A stretch of 64,000 bases of DNA from Owenia fusiformis (Eukaryota; Annelida; Polychaeta; Sabellida; Oweniidae), in NCBI GenBank assembly GCA_903813345.2, contig CAIIXF020000012.1:19537520-19601519 (forward strand), read 5' to 3'. Positions within the stretch are counted from its first letter, which is position 1, and each line of letters opens with the position of its first letter. The notes under the pieces were generated by a model, which saw nothing but the letters and a program-made list of their open reading frames with translations, had not been told where the DNA came from and did not search any database. A program made the translations under genes and the position numbers. Shown piece by piece: positions 1 through 11,900 of this stretch.

Positions 1-42
1 ATGCAAAAATGATGAATTGATTGATAGAGAGTTTCAAGAAAG
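1..42 (+). pseudogene. Decayed fourth copy of the duplicated ANF-domain exon
   Basis: The first bases of the window align with the 3' end of the three intact copies at 83-465 and continue into the same intronic sequence (gccagca...gcatgtatgtaaatcc). The reading frame still gives CKNDELIDREFQ, but the position of the 5' splice site reads GA instead of GT and about two bases are missing. It is therefore probably a non-functional exon relic. Its 5' part is outside the window. Confidence 0.6.
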
Positions 43-82
43 CCAGCAAATTAAAGCATGTATGTAAATCCATTTATTATAG

Positions 83-182
83 GTCTAGGAGGTTATTTAG
101 GATATGAGACCAACGCTGCTGCTACAACAATGGCAGTAGAAAGATGCAGAAATGATGGATTGATTGATGGTCACAGTATAAA
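83..182 (+). CDS. Guanylate cyclase ANF-domain exon, tandem copy 1 (100 nt)
   Basis: Preceded by ttattatAG and followed by GTAAGC. It encodes [20 protein letters not shown] and on to GLIDGHSI, with a 2-nt overhang at each end. The terminal AA joins G at 1103 to give Lys, followed by ILYRDTKC. It is nearly identical to copy 2 (G to R at the second full residue). Confidence 0.85.
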
Positions 183-3100
183 GTAAGCCAGCAAAAGCAT
201 ATGTGTGTAAATCCATTTATAGGTCTACGAGGTTATTTAGGATATGAGACCAACGCTGCTGCGACAACAATGGCGGTAGAAAGATGCAGAAATGATGGAT
301 TGATTGATGGACACAGTATAAAGTAAGCCAGCAAAAGCATATGTGTGTAAATCCATTTATTGTAGGTCTACGAGGTTATTTAGGATATGAGACCAATGCT
401 GCTGCGACTACGATGGCTCTGGACCAATGTAGAAAAGATCACCTGATTGATGCACATAACATCACGTAAGATTATGATCACTGGTAATATCCACATTCTA
501 TTGTGGAAGAGGAGGAAATAAGCTACAGTTCATAGTTTATGTTATGTTAACTGGTTCTGCGTACCAATTTTATTGAAATGTTCTACTGATGTAATGATAC
601 TGGATGCTGCACATTCATGTAACATGATGTTTTTATTAATGTAATCATACAGTTATATACTTTTATATATAACATCAGAAACTAACATTTTGTTGTTCGA
701 AGTTTGTTAACAATTTTGATTTGTCCATTTTGTTTAAGTTAGGGATGTGGTACATAAATGTTTTTGAAGCATTCATGATATTATGTTCGTTGTAATACAA
801 TTTCTTAGCTTTTAGTTTCCCCATATCAACCCATTCAACCTCAAAACAATTTCTCAAGTTCAATTTTCTCAATTTTTCTAATGGCACACCACATTTTTCA
901 TCAAGGTGAGATCGACTAATTTTTATGACATTTGTCAGAAAAATTAGTTGTATCTGGGGAAAGGTATCTTTGTGTGACAGTTGGCAAGCCTACATATTAC
1001 AGAATCTAAGTTGGGATTAGTCTTGTTGTTATACTGGTTTTTAATCCATTTAAACCAGAACATGTACGGTAATACAAGAAAAATATATTCAAACATTTTT
1101 AGGATTCTGTATCGAGACACAAAGTGCACAGAAAAATATGGGCTTGGGATGGCAGTGGAGTTGTACATGGATGAACATGTTGATGCCTTCATTGGACCAG
1201 CCTGCTCAGAGGGTAACTGTCACTGCCTGATCATTTAATATAATTATTTCAATGAACAATTTCTTATTAAGTTACTTTAGAATGAAGAACAAGTCATTAA
1301 AATATGAAAAGTCTGGCTTCATTTTGGAGTCTCGTTTTATTTTCATGGATTATAGTGATCAATGAATGTTTCATGTTTCCAGCTGCAATACCAGTTGGCC
1401 ACCTTGCAGCCTTTTGGAATCTTCCATTATTTGCGCACGCCTCCAGTGACCCAATGCTAGCAGATAAGGAACGCTTCAACACTGTTGTCAGGGTGCTGCC
1501 ACCGTATAACAAGATGGGAAGTGCATTTGTGGAGCTATTCAAGTATTATGGATGGAAGAGAGGCGTCATGTTGTCTACTAGGATCTATAGCATGATCAGT
1601 TTTGCAGCCAGGTAGGAAGATTTGAAATTGGAATCAAAATATAAATAAATCATATTTTGAACTCTGAAACAAGAAGGAGACTAATACGTAGCAGCATAAG
1701 CAAAGCCCCATCAAAGTGATCGCAATATCGTTAAAAACAAGCATGTGCAAAAGCAGGCCTAGATTTTCATCCAAAGAACCATTCTTAAAAATTTGTAATT
1801 GATTTTATCAAATGAAGAATATACAACTTGTATAAGACCAATCATTTTTAATGATCTGATTATAAACAATATTTATTCATAGATCTGTAGAGAAAAAATT
1901 TCGGGAGAACAATGTAACACTTGCTGATACAATTGATGTTGAAACAATGTCAAATGATGAAATAGATGACGCACTGGAGAGATTTCAGCACAGAGGGCGC
2001 AGTAAGTCTGTTTTCTATGCATTTGGAGAATTTATCTCATGCTTATTGAAAATCATTAGAAAATCAGAAAGAAGGAAACTATTGACTGCCCATGAAATTT
2101 TCTGCATGAACATAGTCTCCAAAACATAGTCTCCAAAATGTATGTCTATGTGTTTTCTCATTGCAATCAGCCAGATACTGAGATATCGTGCGTTTGACCC
2201 CAACTAAGGTAAAACTGGCCTTATCAAATCAGTCCCTTAGTAAAATTTAATTGTTTTTAAATCAACTACCTAATTGTCAGTTATCAAATTTCAAATTTTT
2301 TTTCGCTCATACCTAACATAGAGTCAAAAGGACCAGGTAGTTTATCCATTCCATTCATTCAAACTCCAATTAGTATTATTAGTGTTGAGTATTGTTCCAG
2401 TTATAATCATTCTCCTTGAGGCAGATGACATACGTAGAGTGATGGTACGGGCAAAGAGGCTAGATATGACAAATGGGCAGTATGTGTTCGTCAGCTCCCT
2501 CAATATAGGTAATCAATCCCACTACACTCCCAAAATGCAATCTGATTTTCGACGCCGTTTCGGTGCAAAATTTCGGTTCCGTTTCGGCACCGAATGGACT
2601 AACTTAGTCCAGTGGCAAATTTTGGTATCAAATGTTTTTGAGGCAAAGAACATATTCCCAGTAATGTACCCAGAATACATTGACGGAAATCTGGAAATTA
2701 CAGTCTACACGTATAGTGCTATATAAAAACCTCGTAAAATGAAAATATCGATGTAATTTTGCATTTCCAAACTTATTCTTGTGGTAGACTTGAACATACT
2801 TCATGATATTTGGGAAAATATTCTTATTTTGAATGAGATCTTGTGCTGAAAAATATAAATGGTCATACTCCAGTTGCAGAATTGTTAATAAAATTACATA
2901 ATCTTATATATCATTAAATTGTCTTATATATTCTTAGTTCCTGTTGATGAGATTCGACAACCCTGGGTGGCAAATAATTCATTTGACTTCGAAGCTAAAG
3001 AAGCCTTCCAGTCACTTATACATGTAAGTTCTGTACAAACCTACTCAGAACAGTGAAGGCCAACTGACATTATCATAGACAATAGACATGTAAAGACAAA

Positions 3101-5973
3101 AAATTCATTCAATTATGGCATATACAGTAGAACCTGTCTTAGAAAAGTATATATATTTTTATAAATTGACAATGTATAAAATTTTCAGAATTTTTTGATG
3201 ACTGGTTTAAATGTTTAAGAGAAACGTGTGTTCAGAAAGTTCACTATATCGGTACCAATCCTTTGTTCACTTATATTTAGATTACTGTAGCAACAGCTAA
3301 GAGTGACAGAGCTAATGCATTTCGCAAAGAGATTCCATACAGAATGGCAGAACCTCCATGGAACTTCAACAGGACCCAGATAGATGGCTCCACAGTAAAT
3401 AAATAATTCTTTGTTAAATGACAAAATACTGTTTTAAAAAAAATGAAACATACATTTTTATTAATTCCTATTATTATATCAGGGTTCTCACTAGGCTTTT
3501 AGACTCCGGAGATTCTCCGGAGTCTAATGTCTTAAAACCCTCTTGCTCCAGAGTCTAATAGTTTTTCCGGAGTCTAGAGTGTTTTTCCGGAATCTAATTT
3601 TACATTTTTGTCACATTATTTGCCGTAAAACTCTTGAGAAAATACATAAAACTGGATACAAACAAGGAATAGGAAGCCAGAAACCTTTTAGAAATAAATA
3701 TTGGGATTAAAATAGCAAGATAATCTTAAGAAGTATGTTGAAAAGTATGCTAAATAGGATATCTCTGATCTCACATGGGGAGAAATAGTCGCGATACCGC
3801 GAAAAAAGTAGATACAATACCGCTAAAAATCCGGGGTCTAAAGATTTCCTGGTGAGAACCCTGTATATTATACCAAAAATATAAAATTAACAAAAGGGTA
3901 AATTCAAATTCAAACTATACACTTCAGGCACTGCATATATGACTATCCCAAAATTTCAGGTCCAACCTTTTTTAGTCCTTTTAGGGTCTTTATTTCATGA
4001 AAGTAAAAAGGTCATTATTCTTCAAACTTGTGGTGTGGCATATAAGGCAACATTAGAAAATCAATTTTATATCAATTATTAAATCTGTTTGTACAATTTT
4101 GTTTCCAGAACTGGGGAGAGGTAGACTATCAGGTAATGTATTGTTCAAGCATGTCAAGGGGTCCACTCAATAATCTAGACCTGAAGCTAGGGGGTCAAGG
4201 GTTTGGGCCCTGGCCAATAATTCTTTTAAAATCAGGCAGTTTTTTAGCATTTTTCATGTGATTTCAGGCCAGATTTGTCAAAGTGAACCTTCTCCTGGAA
4301 TTTTTTTGATTAGAGAAACCCCCTTGGCAAAAGCTGGCTATGGGCCCGGAAGCCTAATTCTATGAAATTCAATATTCCGCAACCTAATATTTCAAAACAA
4401 TAATTGCTCAGAATGACACAAAAAGTTGGGTTCATCTCAAAACTCACACAATATCATATAGAATAGATATTAATTAATAGCTCCTTAATTCAGCTTAGAT
4501 GCGAATCTCCTCAAATCTCACTAAAAACAATACTTCACCAAGATCTGGTCTTTTTGACAGCAATTAGGCTCTATTGAGCTACATAACAAAAGGAGCTATC
4601 TGCTCCCACTACATAATTGATAGCTTTTCTTTGTCATTGTCCTATAGGGCTCCACATTTTCCCTGTTTTTGTATGACACTGTCTACTTGTACTGTCTTGC
4701 CTTGAACTACACCTACATGATGGGTCTGGACAACCTATCAGGAAAGGTCATGATGGATGTTGTGCCAAAGATACAGTTTGATGGTAAGGCTCTTATAGTT
4801 CCATGGTAAGGCTCTAATAATGCAATGGTAAGGCTCTCATAGTTTGATGGTAAGGCTCTTATAGTTCCATGGTAAGGCTCTAATAGTTCAATCGTAAGGC
4901 TCTCATAGTTTGATGGTAAGGCTCTTTTAGTTTTAGATGAGAATTTCGATTTCTTGGACTTTTTCTTAAAACTTAGATTTGTGAGAAGTTTCTGGAACCT
5001 CCTTTCCCTATCTACCTCAACTTTACTCCTTGAGGTCAAATGGGGGGCAAAAAAGATATTGATGTACTTTTTCAATTTTAAAATTGTTTGTTTAATTAAT
5101 TAGTCATCTCGAGCTAAAATAGTTTTGAAATCCAGACATTATTATTATGTCCAGAAGTTATTGCAAATCAAAATCCACTCTGTATGGTTTTAAACCCTAT
5201 GTATGGGTGGCCGTGTTGTGATTCTGTATATAATGGTATATGGGTTTGATCTGTAGGTATGGGTGTGTTGTGATTCTGTATATAATGGTATATGGTTTTG
5301 ATCTCTAGGTATGGGTGTGTTGTGATTCTGTATATAATGGTATATGGTTTTGATCTCTAGGCATGAGTGGCCGTGTTGTGATGGACGACCAGGCGGAGAG
5401 GGAGTCAGACTACTGGGTGTGGCAACTGCCTCCACATAAAGATGAATATGAGTATTTTGCAGAGATCAAAAACACAAACCTAGATGGCGAGGTACATACT
5501 CATTGGCAACTTGAAGTTACTCAAAATCAGTGTAACCTGTTATATAATTTGCGAGGGAACAAAAGGTTGTTTTACTCCTGGATTTTTGGATCAACTTGGT
5601 CATGATCAACTTTATCAATTTGCAAATAAATCAAATATTTAGGCCTTGGGCCTTGGTTCTTGAGAAGGAATTTTTCACAAGTCACACAACTAATCTGTTA
5701 TTCAGTAAAATTATAAAGAACACATGTTTTTATATATCTGGTGTCCCAAAAAAAGTATCACGTTTCTCACCAATTGATTACTCAATTTTATTGAAATTTT
5801 TTGAGAACAACTTATGACTACAAAAAATGCATATTTTACTCTATGGTAACTATGGTTACAGAGAATGCATGTGTTTACTCCTGCATTTTGGCGAACACCT
5901 AATGGCCATCCACCTCAGGACACACCAGACTGTGGATTCTTCACAGAAGCTTGCCAGGAATCTGGTTTAACGA
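83..5973 (+). CDS. Guanylate cyclase, extracellular ANF-receptor (ligand-binding) domain exons
   Basis: Eleven exons encode the ligand-binding fold. Recognisable family segments are [71 protein letters not shown] and [17 protein letters not shown]. The last exon (5862-5973) supplies the juxtamembrane segment with the CGFFTEAC cysteine pair. Every junction has AG before the exon and GT after it, and codons are completed across each junction. Exon 4109-4132 is only 24 nt (NWGEVDYQ) and can be skipped in frame. I see no coding similarity in the introns except the duplicated junctions listed separately. Confidence 0.88.
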
Positions 5974-8900
5974 GTAAGAATATTCTTATGGAAAATGCCA
6001 TGATCTTGTAATTACTCATTTCATATTTTAGATGGGTTAAATATTGATGTTACGTGACCTAAATATGACAAATACTTCAAAGTGGAGTATTTTAGGGATC
6101 ACAGTTTATTCTTCAATATCCATATGTAATAGCACTTAATTTCACATATTTGTACTTTATTTTTTATTATGAAGAAAAACTAAAAGAAAATCTACTTAAG
6201 AAAACTATACATTAACAATCATGTATAAATCCCCATCATTTTGTCTTGTTTTGTTCAGGTCATGAGATAGGGATCATCATTGGTATAATGGTGGCCTTTG
6301 TACTTGTTGGGGTGGTATCAACTGTCTATTATATGTTCAGGTACGTTTATCCAGTATATTTACTGTCGCATTCCAAATTCATTTATTTCTTGTATTAAGC
6401 ATTATCATCCTTCAGACATAATCCATCCTGAGTTGGTAATTGTTTTGATAGAAATGAATCCAATTCCCATAAACAGATACAATTTGTGATGTTTTAGCTT
6501 CAACATAATGAAAACAAAATTGTGGGACCCCATCCACCCGCCCACACACCTGCCTGCCCAGAAAACTGATTACAATCCCAAGGGTTCTATAAAATGGATA
6601 TATTTTGAAATATCATAGCTCATATTACTTGTATTATAATCATGTAAGACAGTAAAGGTGGCAGGGTTTAATGGAAAGTGCACTTAAACGTAAGATTATT
6701 TGTTCTCAGGAGGCGAAAACTAGAAGGACAATTGGAGTTCTTGTCATGGAAGGTTGATTATGATGACATATCATTCGCCAAGGTAACACATGTCAATAAA
6801 ACAATGGCAGGCTCTGGGCACAAAAGTGTGGTGACATCTATTGGTGACAGTACACATACAGCTGGGGTATGTATTGTGATTTTTGACCACTCTTAGGCAC
6901 TTCTTTCATCTTGAATACATGAATAATATATTAAAATGAGGACATCTAATTTGTTCTCAAATTTGTAACAATGCTGCATGACAAATTCCTTACCCTCCCT
7001 GCATATGATGTTATTGATGTTAACATTATGTTGTATGGTAATACAGACAAGTTCAAGTAATGACGATGAAGGTGTAACCAAGAAGGAGAAAACTGGAAAG
7101 ATTGTAGGCCTTTACAAGGGAAATCTTGTATTCCTCAAGTACATGCAAGTAGGGGGACTGATTCTGGGCAAAAGAGACCACAAGGAACTCAAGATTGTAA
7201 GCAAAATGTCTTTGACCAATAGCATAAACTAGTAATGCCCTCTATTGGCTATAATGATGTTTGCAAATAATACTGCCTGCAAAGTATGATAATATGGTTC
7301 AGCGAAATGGGTCAGGATTATTGGAAAAGTGTCCAATTCATATTACATGTACATGTATATATTTAGATAGTAAGACTCAAAACTGTCAAGAAACCAAAAA
7401 AAGGCTATTAAAATGGTTAAAATGGTGAAACAATTTGTTATATGTACACCAAAAATTGATGAATGTCAGTCATAAAAAAATGGCAGCTCTAACAATACGA
7501 CTTCTCGGTGGTGACATAAAATGCGTCCAAACCCTGCCTTGCATTTTATATGTTGAATTGCATTTATATTTCAGATGCGTGAGATGAACCACCATAATGT
7601 GAATGCTTTTATAGGGGTTTGCTTTACACCTGGACGATTCTGTATCCTGACAGCATTTTGTAATAAACGGAGTCTACAGGCAAGTGACTTTTAAGATACC
7701 CCAGTGGATGTCTTAATAGGCCAAGTAGCTTTTAATGTGGGCCAAATGGCTTTTAAAACATAGTAAGATTCTAAAGTAGGCAAACTGGCTCAAAAGGTTG
7801 ACAAAAGTGATATAAGAAGAAAATGAGTCCAAGTACCTTACAAGATGGCACAAGTAGCTGACAAAATATCCCTGTCAAAGTTGGTCTTAAAAAAATGATT
7901 GCTTCATTTGTTTCAGGATGTATTGTCCAATGATGATATAAAGCTTGATTGGATGTTTAAAAGTTCTCTTATATCAGATTTGGCAAACGTAAGTCAAAGA
8001 ACAGCCATAAAAGTGAGGTGAAAATCTCTGGGTTTATCAATTATAGAAGATGAAAAAATATCAACTTGCTGGAAAGGGCTGGCTACATTCACGCCAGCCC
8101 TTTCCTGCCAAGTGTTAATATATATCATAGGGTATGGACTATATTCACGACAGCCTTTTCCCGCCACATGTCATTAAATGTATATATAGGGCATTGACTA
8201 CATTCATGGGAGCCCGTTCTTGCCACACCACACTGAATATATATTATAATGCATGGACTACATTCACGCCAGCCCTTCCGTGCCACGTGGCAAATAAGCC
8301 CTTTCCCGTCACATGTCATTAAATGTATATAAAGGGCATTGACTACATTCATGGGAGCCCTTCCTTACATCCATGGCACTAAATGTGTATTATAGGGTAT
8401 GGACTACATTCATGCTGGCCCTTTACTGTCACATGGTAATGTCAAGAGTAGCAACTGTTTGATAGATGGCAGATGGGTTCTTAAAGTTACAGACTATGGC
8501 CAACATCAATTCAAACTGGCTCAACAACGCAAGCATTCTGATGGGGAGTATGCAGCATATTATGGTACATATGTACAAATTTATTACTTAAAGGACAACT
8601 GAAATAGCTTTTCTCAACTTACAGCTACAAAAATGCGGTTTTCTCCATTGTAAGCCCACCGTAGAGTTCTTGCGATAGCCATTATAAAATAAATGTTACA
8701 TAACTACTAACGGTCAACTAACTGATAAATCAAATTGGCCCCCACGTGATTAGTAACGTCATATACAAAATATAGCTTTGGTTTATTGGTTCCATAGTAA
8801 TCACAACGTCACAGCAACCATAGGATTATTGTGTAAACAAATAACAAAACATTTTGGCATTATGACGTCATGATCTAATGGACCAAAACGGGCCACATGG

Positions 8901-11900
8901 GGACCAGTGAGAGATCACGTGGGTGCCAATAACGTCACAACCAATTCGAATATTGCTTATTAAGCAGCTATAACGATCGTAAGAGTGAAATAGTTTTCAC
9001 ACTACTGATGAGAAAACATGTCCAAATACATCTATCAAAAAATTATATTGATTCCTTTCGGTTAAAAATACCATTTCATATCTGCTTTAACAATGTATTT
9101 TGTGTTACTCATTTACCATTCTAAAACTCTTACCAAAAAGAAATTGTTCTAACATGCAACTTATTTATACTTATTCAATGTATATAATTATAAAACAGAT
9201 AATTAAGATGACCACTTTTCCAAATATGCAAAATTCTGAGTCATATTGCAGCTAAACTGTGGACAGCTCCAGAATTACTAAGGATGCCAGTGCCACCTAT
9301 CAATGGAACACCTAAATCTGATATCTATAGCTTTGCTATTATCGTTCAAGAAGTTATATATAGAGCTGGCCCATACCACAGTGTAGATGTGGCACCTAAA
9401 GGTAGGCATCCACAAGAAAATATTCTTCTGTTATGACTTTGGTACAATTTGGGTCTTGCGGTTGTAGATTAGACAATGTCTCCTTTTGTGTTATCGTATA
9501 TCATATTACAGGATTTTTCTTATGACTGATAGAGCTCTTAATTGGTGATAAAAACTCTTATATTTAGAAATCATTGAACAAGTTGCTCGTGGGGACAACC
9601 CTCCATTTAGACCTGAGGTGAGGGAAGACAGGGATGCCAAGCCTGATATGATTGAACTGATGAGGGACTGCTGGCATGAGAACCCTTTCTACAGACCTGA
9701 CTTTACTCAAATTAAGAAGAAACTCAATGTGCAGAATGATGGAAGGTAAGATGCAGTTGTAATATAATCTCCAGTAATACTCCATATTCCTATACTGTTA
9801 TATGCAAGGTCATGAAAGTTGAGAGTCGATGACATCACTTCCTGAGTAAAATCTTAAAAGATGGCAGCTTATTGGAAATGAGCACTACATTTTTAAATTA
9901 TCAATATTGATTATATTAAAACATTTCCCCATGTTTTGCTAAATATGAAAAGCATATATATGTTTATAGCTATCACATCAGGATAGAAAAGGTTGGCCAG
10001 GAATGTTCCTTTAAGGATTTGATATCATGGACAATTAATGCACTTTCAGGAAATTCAACATCATGGACAAGATGCTTGCAAAGATGGAGACATACACAAA
10101 CAATCTGGAGGAGTTGATAGAACAAAGGACAAATGAACTGATCGAAGAAAAGAAGAAAACTGACCTATTGCTTTACAGGATGTTACCAGCGTAAGAAAGC
10201 AAAACACTGAAGTGTTCTTTCTAGCTTATAAAGCTTCAAGTTGCAAATTACTTTAAATTGATGGAGAAATCCATTTGTTCCAAGTTGATAATTTGAAAGC
10301 TCATGGGAAATGTAGATATTTTGGGGAGTTTTAGAGATATTTTTCGAATACATAAAATGAACAATTTCCACATAATACAAGTATGTGGATTATTCTGAAA
10401 ATCTTTTGTCTATGATATCATTCTAACTCTTTGACCATTTTTCAGTGATCTATGAAAACAATAGAGTGCATCTCTTATATTATAGGCCTATAGCAGATAG
10501 CCTTAAGATAGGAAAGGTTGTTGAACCAGAAGTGTTTGATCAAGTAACTGCTTTCTTCTCTGATATTGTGGAGTTCACCTCATTGACCACTGACAGTTCT
10601 CCCATTGAGATTGTCAACCTCCTCAATGATCTTTACACTCTCTTTGACAACATCATATCTAAGTATGACGTCTATAAGGTATGCATCTATTAGCTCATAA
10701 AAGATATGTATATTTATAGCTCTCATGTACATGTAGTGTAAAATCATCCATAAAATTCAGAGCATCCAAAATAACAATTTTCTGAACTTCAGGTTTCTGT
10801 CATGGTCAAGTCAATACTGGGTGTTCCATTAAAGGGCTTTATCATCAGTAAAGCACTATCATCCTTTCTTGTATACCTTTCAACCTCTGAGGGATTTTGG
10901 TAAAATCACAGACACAACTCTTAACAGGCTTGTGCATATACAGTTTTAGTTGAGAGTATTGGTATCTCTCTCTTACATGGTATCCAGCTAGATGCTAACA
11001 ATTTGCAAACATGTCCATATTAGATATGTTTGCCAGTTTATATGTCCCCATAACAACTATTAAACCATCTATGGTTATAGGTTGAGACTATTGGTGACTC
11101 CTACATGGTGGTGAGTGGTCTACCAACAAGGAATGGTATCCAGCATGTAGCTAACATTGCAGACATGTCCCTTGACATGCTGGCCAGTATAGCTAACTTC
11201 AGGATTAGACACAAGCCCAGGCGACAACTACAGATGAGGATTGGCATGCATTGTGGTTCCTGTGCTGCAGGTAACACAAAAATGATGATATTATTTGATT
11301 TATTTGCCCTAAATGTGTAAATGTATTAGTGTGGTTGGCATGACAATGTTTGGGACTCTATCAACATGGCATCATTATATGAGCCTGGCCATGGGAAAAC
11401 CGGTCTAATCACAAAAATTAAAATTGTGCTACAGAGCCAAAAATGTGCTCAAGATTAAGACGAAAATGTGCTAAATTCAAATCCATCTTTTGGTCTATAT
11501 CTGCAAGAAAATACTGTTAAGACATAAGCCATGGCTCATTTGAAAGGTCTCTTTGTGCAATTTAGGATAAAAAAAATCAGAATATTGAACAAATATGTGA
11601 TAAGACCCCTTTTCCCGTGGCCTCGCTCATATAGTAACCCTAAATAATATTAAATATGCTAATGTATAGGTGTGGTTGGCACAACAATGCCAAGATACTG
11701 TCTGTTTGGGGACTCTATCAACATGGCATCTAGAATGGAGTCTACGAGTACTGGGATGAGAATACAGATGAGCCCAGAGGCCAATGCAATGCTGGCAAAA
11801 CATAGTGGATATTTGGTAAAGGAGAGAGGAGAGACTGAAATAAAGGTAAGAAAGGGCTCTTAATGCCAACATTTAACAAACAAAGCATTAACATGCAAAA

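Noticed and set aside
2509-2726. Open frame continuing past cyclase exon 2401-2508
   Set aside because: A good donor (ggtaatc) and a phase-matched acceptor at 2936 splice around it, and the peptide ([16 protein letters not shown]) is repetitive and unlike the ANF domain.
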